A DNA stretch of 64,000 nt from Microbacterium sp. Clip185. Lineage in GTDB: Bacteria > Actinomycetota > Actinomycetes > Actinomycetales > Microbacteriaceae. Each line of letters begins with the position of its first letter. The stretch's first letter is position 1. Location of the stretch: contig NZ_CP117996.1 in NCBI RefSeq assembly GCF_028743715.1, positions 1,240,001 to 1,304,000 of the forward strand, given 5' to 3'. Made by a program: the position numbers and the translations under genes. A model generated the notes under the pieces. It saw only the letters and a list, made by a program, of their open reading frames with translations. It made no database searches and was not told the DNA's origin. Positions 58,216 to 64,000 of the stretch are shown here, piece after piece.

Positions 58216-59304
58216 TCAGGCCCGTCGCTCGGTCGCGGCGCGAGCGAGATCCCGCAGTTCGCTGACCGTCGCGTTCGCCAGGGGAGCGGCGGACAGTGCC
58301 CTGTCCGCTTCGCGCACATAGGCGGTGATGAGCTGCTCGACACGGTCGACGGCGCCGCTGTCGATGATCGTGCGCTGCAACGCCGCGATCTGCTGATCGT
58401 CGAGATCGGGGTCGCCCAAGAGCTCGTCGAGCGTGCGCCGCGGGCCCGCCCCGAGCGATTCTCGTGCATAGGCGATGAGCACCGTGCGCTTCCCCTCGCG
58501 CAGGTCGTCGCCGGACGGTTTGCCGGTCTCTGCCTCATCGCCGAACACGCCGAGCAGGTCGTCGCGCAGCTGGAAGGCCATTCCGACCGGATGCCCGAAT
58601 CCGCTCAAGGCATCGAGCTGCGCCCCGTCGGCACCGGCCAGGGCCGCGCCGATGCGCAGCGGCTGCTCCACGCTGTAGCGGGCCGACTTCAGCGAGGCCA
58701 CCCGCAGCGCACGCTCGGCGTGCGTCGCGTCGTCGGCCACGGCGAAGGCGGATTCCTCGGCGATGTCCAGATACTGTCCGATGGTGACGTCGCGCCGCAT
58801 CCGGGCGTACTCGGCGCGGGCAGCGGCCGCATGATCGGCGAGAGCGAGCCCCTCCTCGAGGAGGTCGTCGCTGAAGGCCACCAGCAGATCGCCGCCGAGC
58901 AGTGCCGCCGAACGGCCGAAGGCCGCGGCGTCGCCCGCCCAGGACCGAGCGGTGTGCTGCGCCTGAAGGGCGCGGTGCATGGCGGGGCGTCCCCTGCGGG
59001 TGTCCGAGTTGTCGATGAGGTCGTCGTGGACGAGGGCCGCGGCCTGGAAGATCTCGAGCGCCGCTGCCGTCGACACGACGGGCGCGGGCGGCGTCGCTCC
59101 GGGCGCGACGCGCTCTGAGACGGCGCGCCAGCCCGTCACGCAGAACCGCGCGCGCAGGCGCTTTCCGCCGGTCACGGTGTCGCGCACGTCTTCGACGAAG
59201 GCGAGGGCGTCGGGGCCCATCTCCCGCGCGGCGTGCTGCTGCGATGCGAAGAACGTATCCAGTCGCTGGGAAACCGCTTCGATCGCGTCTGTGGTCCTCG
59301 ACAC
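58216..59304 (-). CDS. idsA: Polyprenyl diphosphate synthase
   Basis: A 362-residue trans-prenyltransferase that elongates allyl diphosphates with IPP. The first Asp-rich motif is DDLIDNSDTRRG near residue 95, the second DDLLGVFGD near residue 233. Length fits geranylgeranyl or longer-chain synthases of the IdsA group. GTG start 6 bases after TAGGCT. Located as idsA2 (Rv2173) is relative to Rv2175c in mycobacteria. Product chain length not determined. Confidence 0.92.
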   Translation of the reverse strand: MSRTTDAIEAVSQRLDTFFASQQHAAREMGPDALAFVEDVRDTVTGGKRLRARFCVTGWRAVSERVAPGATPPAPVVSTAAALEIFQAAALVHDDLIDNSDTRRGRPAMHRALQAQHTARSWAGDAAAFGRSAALLGGDLLVAFSDDLLEEGLALADHAAAARAEYARMRRDVTIGQYLDIAEESAFAVADDATHAERALRVASLKSARYSVEQPLRIGAALAGADGAQLDALSGFGHPVGMAFQLRDDLLGVFGDEAETGKPSGDDLREGKRTVLIAYARESLGAGPRRTLDELLGDPDLDDQQIAALQRTIIDSGAVDRVEQLITAYVREADRALSAAPLANATVSELRDLARAATERRA

Positions 59305-59310
59305 GGGCCT

Positions 59311-59316
59311 AGCCTA
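59311..59316 (-). promoter_or_regulatory. -10 element TAGGCT of idsA
   Basis: TAGGCT on the minus strand is 6 bases before GTG 59304. A TAGAAT on the plus strand at about 59333 serves the divergent DUF3040 gene. Confidence 0.55.
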
Positions 59317-59369
59317 GTTCGACAGGCGGCGCGTAGAATCCAAGCATCGCCGTGACCCTAGGGGGACGA

Positions 59370-59735
59370 ATGCCTCTCTCCGAACAAGAGCAGCGCCTGC
59401 TCGACGAGATGGAACGCCATCTCATGAGCAATGACGCCGACGTCGTCAGCGCGCCGCAGGGCGGCCGCGCGCTCAGCTACCGCAACATCGTGTACGGCAC
59501 GATCCTCGTGCTCGTCGGGCTGGGCGGCCTGATCGTCGGACTCTCCACCCAACTGATCGTGGTGGGCGTCATCGGCTTCATCGTCATGCTCGCAGGCGTG
59601 ATCTTCGCGCTCACCCCCTCGAAGACGGCGCGTCCCACCGCCGCGCCGCGGGCCGGCGGCTCCGCTCCCCGCCCCTCCGCCGGATTCATGGATCGCATGA
59701 ACGATCGATGGGACCGCCGCCAAGAAGGCCGCTGA
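59370..59735 (+). CDS. DUF3040 membrane protein
   Basis: A 121-residue protein starting MPLSEQEQRLLDEMERHL, the signature of DUF3040, followed by two membrane helices (about 45-62 and 66-85) and a basic tail. It is found next to mraZ and division genes in most actinobacteria; function is unknown. I chose ATG 59370 with GGGGGACGA upstream. An intrinsic terminator follows. Confidence 0.92.
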   Translation: MPLSEQEQRLLDEMERHLMSNDADVVSAPQGGRALSYRNIVYGTILVLVGLGGLIVGLSTQLIVVGVIGFIVMLAGVIFALTPSKTARPTAAPRAGGSAPRPSAGFMDRMNDRWDRRQEGR

Positions 59736-59750
59736 CCCCCCCCGCTTCCC

Positions 59751-59784
59751 AAAAGCGCCGACCCTTCGGGGTCGGCGCTTTTTT
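59751..59784 (+). terminator. Rho-independent terminator
   Basis: AAAAGCGCCGACCC (59751-59764) and its complement (59769-59782) form a 14-base stem with a TTCG tetraloop, followed by a T-run to 59784. It is the only classic intrinsic terminator in the window and isolates the DUF3040 gene from the mraZ operon. Confidence 0.9.
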
Positions 59785-59824
59785 CGTGTCCGGGGGAGCG
59801 CCCGCCCAGATCTGCCGTCGAATG

Positions 59825-59859
59825 TGTAGTGAAGTGGAGGGAAGTGGAGTAAAGTGGTG
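59825..59859 (+). promoter_or_regulatory. MraZ box: four direct repeats with 10-bp period
   Basis: TGTAG, TGGAG, TGGAG and TGGTG start at 59825, 59835, 59845 and 59855, exactly 10 bases apart. MraZ binds 3-4 short TGGxx-type repeats of this spacing upstream of its own operon. A possible -10, TAAAGT (59850-59855), lies within the repeats, consistent with autorepression. Its start is 53 bases before the mraZ ATG. Confidence 0.8.
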
Positions 59860-59902
59860 AACACCTCACACGTGGGCCGGACGAAGGAGGGGGGATGAGC
59901 GA

Positions 59903-60334
59903 ATGCTGCTCGGCACGCACACCCCCAAGCTCGACGACAAAGGGCGCGTCATCCTCCCGGCCAAGTTCCGCGACGACCTCGGCGGTGGCGTCGTGATCAC
60001 CCGTGGTCAGGACCGCTGCCTCTACGTCTTCGCGACCGAGGAGTTCGAGAAGGTGCACGAGCGGATCCGCGAGGCGCCGCTCACCAACAAGCAGGCGCGC
60101 GATTTCCTGCGCATGTTCCTCTCGGGCGCGAGTGCCGAGAAGCCGGACGGGCAGAACCGCATCACCATCCCGCCGGCGCTTCGCACCTACGCCGGCCTCG
60201 AGCGTGAGCTCGTCGTCACCGGTGTCGGAGCGCACGCGGAGATCTGGGACGCCGAGGCGTGGAACTCCTACGCGGAAAGCAATGAAGAGACGTACTCCGA
60301 GATGGAGCAGGAGGTGATCCCGGGCCTGTTCTGA
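59903..60334 (+). CDS. mraZ: Division/cell wall cluster transcriptional regulator
   Basis: A 143-residue MraZ with two AbrB-like swapped hairpin domains; the first has [20 protein letters not shown] and the second [17 protein letters not shown] near residue 80. It represses its own operon in the organisms studied. GAAGGAGGGG lies about 10 bases before the ATG. First gene of the dcw cluster here. Confidence 0.96.
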   Translation: MLLGTHTPKLDDKGRVILPAKFRDDLGGGVVITRGQDRCLYVFATEEFEKVHERIREAPLTNKQARDFLRMFLSGASAEKPDGQNRITIPPALRTYAGLERELVVTGVGAHAEIWDAEAWNSYAESNEETYSEMEQEVIPGLF

Positions 60335-60434
60335 GCCCTCGACCCTGATTCCCAGCCGCTCGAGCCCTGACGCACTTCCCCGGTGTCAGGTCGGAGCGGA
60401 TGGGGATCAGGATCAAGGGACCCGGCCCCGCATC

Positions 60435-61388
60435 ATGGACTTCCGCGACATCCACACCCCGGTCCTGCTCGAGCGCTGCGTCGAGCTGCTGACGCCCGCC
60501 CTCGATCACGAGGGCGCTGTCTTCGTCGACGCCACGCTCGGCATGGGCGGCCACAGCGAAGCCTTCCTCGAGAGATTCAGCGGCCTTCGGCTGATCGGGC
60601 TCGACCGCGACACCGACGCGCTGCGCATCGCGGGGGAGCGGCTGACGCGGTTCGGCGACCGCACGACCCTCGTGCACACGGTGTACGACGGCCTCCGCGA
60701 CGCCGTCGCTTCGGCGGGTGTCGACCGCATCGACGGCATCCTCTTCGACCTGGGTGTCTCGTCGCTGCAGTTGGATGAGGCCGAGCGCGGTTTCGCCTAC
60801 GCCAAGGACGCACCGCTGGATATGCGCATGGACCAGTCCGCCGGTGTGACGGCCGCCGATGTCCTGGCCACCTACGGCGAGGGCGATCTCCGCAGGATCT
60901 TCGAGCGCTACGGCGAGGAGAAGCTGGCCGCGCGCTACGCACGTGCGATCATCGCCGCACGGCAGAGCGAGCCCATCGTCCGCTCGGGCCGCCTCGTCGA
61001 GATCCTCGACGCTGCCACGCCCGCCGCGCTGCGCAACGCGGGGCACCCGGCCAAGCGGGTGTTCCAGGCGCTGCGCATCGAGGTCAACGCGGAACTCGCC
61101 GCCCTCGAAAGGGCGCTGCCCGCCGCCCTCGAGCTGCTCTCTGTGGGCGGTCGCATCGTCGTGCTCAGCTACCAGTCACTCGAAGACCGCTTCGTCAAGC
61201 GCGAGCTCGCCCGCGCGAGCAGCTCGACGGCCCCCGCTGGTCTGCCCGTCGAGCTTCCCGAGCACGCGCCCCAGTTCCGTCTGCTGGTCAAGGGGGCCGA
61301 ACTCGCCTCCGACGCCGAGCGCGAATCCAATCCGCGCGCCACCCCGGTACGTCTTCGTGCCGCCGAACGAGTCCGGGAGATCGTATGA
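60435..61388 (+). CDS. rsmH: 16S rRNA (cytosine(1402)-N(4))-methyltransferase
   Basis: A 317-residue SAM-dependent enzyme (MraW) that modifies the ribosomal P site. Motifs: [13 protein letters not shown] at the start, [15 protein letters not shown] near residue 35, GLDRDTDAL near 55 and [18 protein letters not shown] near 105. The C terminus has the [15 protein letters not shown] signature near 213. Located 100 bases after mraZ; overlaps ftsL by ATGA. Confidence 0.96.
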   Translation: MDFRDIHTPVLLERCVELLTPALDHEGAVFVDATLGMGGHSEAFLERFSGLRLIGLDRDTDALRIAGERLTRFGDRTTLVHTVYDGLRDAVASAGVDRIDGILFDLGVSSLQLDEAERGFAYAKDAPLDMRMDQSAGVTAADVLATYGEGDLRRIFERYGEEKLAARYARAIIAARQSEPIVRSGRLVEILDAATPAALRNAGHPAKRVFQALRIEVNAELAALERALPAALELLSVGGRIVVLSYQSLEDRFVKRELARASSSTAPAGLPVELPEHAPQFRLLVKGAELASDAERESNPRATPVRLRAAERVREIV

Positions 61389-61993
61389 GCACCACCACGA
61401 GCGCGGCCTGGGCCATCGAGCCTCTCGAGAGCCGGCCTGAGGTCGGGCGTCGGCCGGAGCGCACTCTGCGTCCGGTCGAGGCACCGGCTCGCCGCCGCCG
61501 GCCCCGTCTGGTCTACGGCATCATCGCCGTCGCGGGTGCGCTCGCGATCGCGGGCGCACAGATGGTGCTGTCGGTGCTGTCGACGCAGAGCTCCTTCGAG
61601 CTCGCGAGCCTCACACAGCAGCAGCGCGATCTGACGGTGCAGAAGCAGATCCTCTACGACCAGGTTGCCGGCCTCAGCTCTCCCCAGTACCTCGCCGCGA
61701 ACGCGGCGGCCCTGGGCATGGTCATCAACGAGTCGCCGAGCTATCTCCGCCTCAGTGACGGCGCGGTCCTCGGGGCACAGCAGGCGTCGGTCTACACCTC
61801 GACGATCGATCCTCTGGGTCGCGGTGCCGTATCGAACGCGCTCATCACCCAGACTCCGCTGGTCACCGCGCCCGACGCGACCATCAACGGTGTGCAGGCG
61901 CCGCCGGTGGCCGAGACCGAGACCGGTACGGGGACCGATCCGGCGACACCCCCTGCGCTGACCGACGGACTGCCCACCCCTGACACACACTGA
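61385..61993 (+). CDS. ftsL: FtsL-like cell division protein
   Basis: A 202-residue bitopic membrane protein. A basic cytosolic N terminus (about 1-40, APARRRRPR) precedes one helix (about 41-62) and a short coiled coil (about 65-95, [18 protein letters not shown]), then a long low-complexity Pro/Thr tail. FtsL proteins are poorly conserved; the call rests mainly on position between rsmH and ftsI. It recruits the septal synthase. ATGA overlap with rsmH. Confidence 0.88.
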   Translation: MSTTTSAAWAIEPLESRPEVGRRPERTLRPVEAPARRRRPRLVYGIIAVAGALAIAGAQMVLSVLSTQSSFELASLTQQQRDLTVQKQILYDQVAGLSSPQYLAANAAALGMVINESPSYLRLSDGAVLGAQQASVYTSTIDPLGRGAVSNALITQTPLVTAPDATINGVQAPPVAETETGTGTDPATPPALTDGLPTPDTH

Positions 61994-61997
61994 GATC

Positions 61998-63779
61998 ATG
62001 ACGACGAGAAGCACGCGCACCCCCCGTCGCCGCACCGTCATCGCCCTGGCCGTGGTGCTCGCCGTCCTCGTCGCCTTCGTCGTGCGGCTGGTGGACATCC
62101 AGGTGGTCAACGCCGGCGAGCACATCGACGACTCGCTGCGCATCGCAATGGGCGGCAAGACCACTCTGTACGGCACGCGCGGATCGATCGTCGACGAGAA
62201 CGGCAACGTCCTTGCGGGAAGCATCCTCACCTACGACGCCGAACTCGACCCCAGCAACGTGGGACCGATCGAGCGCACGGACGACGCAGGCAACGAGATC
62301 GAGGTCGACTGGCCCACCGTCGCCGGCGAGATCGCCCAGATCACCGGTCAGAGTGCCGAAGACGTGCAGAAGATCGTCGCCGATGCACTCGCGGTGAACC
62401 CGAAGTCGCAGTACGCGTCGCTCAAGAACGGGCTCTCGACCGAGAAGTACCAGCAGCTGCTGGATCTGCGCATCCCGTACCTGACGATGCGACCGCATCC
62501 GGCCCGCACGTATCCCGACGGCGCCGTCGCCGGCAACCTCGTCGGATTCGTGGGATCCGACGGGAAGCCGCTGGAAGGACTCGAGTCCGCCCAGGATTCG
62601 TGCCTGGCACCCACCGAGGGCGAGCGCGTCTTCCAGAAGGGCAAGGACGGCGTCATCATCCCGGGCACCGAGCAGGTGACGCCTGCCGTGGACGGCGGGA
62701 CGCTCACGTTGACGATCGACCGCGACCTGCAGTACTACCTGCAGCAGCTGATCGCGGAGCAGGCCACGAACCAGGGCGCGCAGCACGGGCAGATCATGGT
62801 CGTGGAGGCCAAGACCGGAAAGATCCGCGCTGCGGCGGAGTGGCCGACGGTCGATCCCAACAACGTCTCGGCCACGGCGCCGGAAGACCGCTCCAGCCGT
62901 ATCTTCCGCGGCACGTTCGAGCCCGGTTCGACATTCAAGGCGCTGTCGGCTGCGACCGTGATCGACACGGGCGCAGCGACGCCGACCTCGACCGTCACCG
63001 CCTCCGGGCGCGAGACCTTCCCCAACGGGGCCCGCGTACAGGACGCGATCCCGCACGGGGCGCTGAACTACACGCTGGCGGGCGTGCTCATCGACTCCTC
63101 GAACGTGGGTATCTCGAAGTTCGCGGAGATGGTCCCCGCCCAGACGCGATACGACTACCTGCAGAAGTTCGGCATCGGTCAGGTCAGCGGCGTGGGTTTC
63201 CCCGGCGAGGCGAAGGGGACGCTGCGTCCCGTCGACGAGTGGGACAACCAGACCTTCTACAACACCTCCTTCGGCCAGGGTGTCGCGACGACCCTGCCGC
63301 AGCTCATGGGCGCGTACCAGGCGATCGCGAACGACGGCACGAAGGTGCCGCTGTCCCTGGTCGAATCGTGCACGAAGGCGGACGGCACCGTCCAGGACAC
63401 GGATGCGGGGGCGAGCACTCAGGTCGTGAGCGCAAGCACGGCGAGCCAGGTGCGAGAGCTGCTCGAGAACGTTGCGGTTCAAGGCGGCAACGCCAAGGCG
63501 ACGGCCATCAGTGGCTACCGCGTGGGGCTCAAGACCGGAACGGGTGAGATCTCCGACGGCGCCGGCTACAAGAGCGGCGTCTACTTCACGACCATGATCG
63601 GCATGGCCCCGGTCGACGACCCGCAGTACATCGTCGCGGTCACCCTCGATCAGCCCACTGCGGTACGCTCGTCTGCGGCCAACGCTGCGGCCTTCCAGAA
63701 GGCGATGACCCAGGTCCTGAAGACCTACCGGGTCCTGCCCTCCGACTCGCAGCCCGAGCTGCTGCCGAAGATCGGCTGA
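61998..63779 (+). CDS. ftsI: Septal peptidoglycan transpeptidase (PBP2b/FtsI)
   Basis: A 593-residue class B penicillin-binding protein. A membrane anchor (about 12-32) is followed by the pedestal domain and the transpeptidase domain with the active-site Ser311 in GSTFKALS, SSN in IDSSNVGISKF near 366 and KTGT in GLKTGTGEI near 514. It crosslinks septal peptidoglycan. No C-terminal PASTA domains. In the usual dcw order murE follows; here the next gene looks like murF. Confidence 0.95.
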   Translation: MTTRSTRTPRRRTVIALAVVLAVLVAFVVRLVDIQVVNAGEHIDDSLRIAMGGKTTLYGTRGSIVDENGNVLAGSILTYDAELDPSNVGPIERTDDAGNEIEVDWPTVAGEIAQITGQSAEDVQKIVADALAVNPKSQYASLKNGLSTEKYQQLLDLRIPYLTMRPHPARTYPDGAVAGNLVGFVGSDGKPLEGLESAQDSCLAPTEGERVFQKGKDGVIIPGTEQVTPAVDGGTLTLTIDRDLQYYLQQLIAEQATNQGAQHGQIMVVEAKTGKIRAAAEWPTVDPNNVSATAPEDRSSRIFRGTFEPGSTFKALSAATVIDTGAATPTSTVTASGRETFPNGARVQDAIPHGALNYTLAGVLIDSSNVGISKFAEMVPAQTRYDYLQKFGIGQVSGVGFPGEAKGTLRPVDEWDNQTFYNTSFGQGVATTLPQLMGAYQAIANDGTKVPLSLVESCTKADGTVQDTDAGASTQVVSASTASQVRELLENVAVQGGNAKATAISGYRVGLKTGTGEISDGAGYKSGVYFTTMIGMAPVDDPQYIVAVTLDQPTAVRSSAANAAAFQKAMTQVLKTYRVLPSDSQPELLPKIG

Positions 63780-63796
63780 GCGGCGCCCTCCAGGAC

Positions 63797-64000
63797 ATGA
63801 TCGCACTCACACTCTCCCGCATCGCCGAGATCCTCGGCGGCACCCTGCTCCCCGCAGGCGCCGATGACGCCGACACCGTCGTATCCGGCGATGTCGACAC
63901 CGACTCGCGCCAGATGCGCCCCGGCGCCATCTTCGTCGCCAAGCCCGGCGAGACGACAGACGGGCATCTCTTCGTCGATGCGGCCGTCGCCTCGGGCGCT
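63797..64000 (+). CDS. Mur ligase, N-terminal fragment, probably MurF (cut by window end)
   Basis: The first 68 residues of a Mur ligase: MIALTLSRIAEILGGTLLPA, then SGDVDTDSRQMRPGAIFVAK and GETTDGHLFV. The M-I-x-L-T-L-x-x-I-A start and the TDSR...PGAIFVA pattern match MurF (UDP-MurNAc-tripeptide D-Ala-D-Ala ligase) better than MurE. The reading frame is open to the window end. Because only the substrate domain is visible, MurE cannot be excluded; the ATP and central domains lie outside. Confidence 0.75.
   Translation, partial: MIALTLSRIAEILGGTLLPAGADDADTVVSGDVDTDSRQMRPGAIFVAKPGETTDGHLFVDAAVASGA

Noticed and set aside
63797..64000. MurE as a firm call for the last gene
   Set aside because: The N terminus resembles MurF more, but only 68 residues are visible, so neither symbol was assigned.
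1..64000. Genomic island or mobile element
   Set aside because: No integrase, transposase, attachment repeats or tRNA gene was found, and base composition looks uniform apart from the short AT-rich lacI operator region.

Overview
The window is high-GC (about 70%) actinobacterial chromosome. The gene content and the gene order of the right-hand third point to Microbacteriaceae, most likely Microbacterium or a close relative; the genus is my inference, the phylum is well supported. I see no tRNA, rRNA, CRISPR array, integrase or insertion sequence. No stretch longer than 300 bases lacks a gene.

Layout. 1-5.9 kb: the end of a flavin monooxygenase, then a leftward operon (two esterase-type hydrolases, an MFS transporter, a CPBP membrane protease) divergent from a LacI regulator, with a large inverted repeat over the shared promoter. 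6-8 kb: a zinc peptidase divergent from an Erm-type 23S rRNA methylase, which is preceded by a 21-codon leader peptide and competing hairpins. 8.1-12.5 kb: a 6PGDH-like dehydrogenase, a GNAT enzyme and a TPP-riboswitch-controlled thiamine salvage operon (thiM, thiE, thiD-tenA fusion). 12.5-16.2 kb: leuA with its own leader peptide and attenuator, a FadR-type regulator, and a TetR regulator divergent from a broken acetyltransferase. 16.2-21.5 kb: a NarL-type two-component system and a TetR-controlled ABC exporter with tandem operators. 21.5-38.4 kb: ordinary metabolic and membrane genes (VanZ-RDD, histidine kinase, APH-like kinase, SDR operon, Nudix, 6-phosphogluconate dehydrogenase, NrdI, RibA, MarR, FUSC transporter, aldo-keto reductase, YihY, glutamine amidotransferase).

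38-50 kb: CYTH protein, dihydrolipoyl dehydrogenase, CopC-like protein, then garA-ftsR-merR, a ParA ATPase, pyruvate carboxylase, a MinD-like ATPase and peptide deformylase. 49.6-64 kb follows the Mycobacterium tuberculosis order around fadD15, plsC, aroG, pknL, Rv2175c, idsA and the mraZ-rsmH-ftsL-ftsI division and cell-wall cluster, ending inside a Mur ligase that looks like murF.

Genome-wide habits visible here: at least 17 genes start at ATG or GTG only 5-7 bases after a TANNNT -10 element (leaderless mRNAs), several convergent gene pairs share a long hairpin, operons use 4-base ATGA/GTGA overlaps, and the octamer GGATGCGG is strongly over-represented. The best leads are the erm leader region (7103-7300) and the leuA leader region (14282-14396). 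Both appear to combine a leaderless leader peptide with mutually exclusive RNA hairpins.
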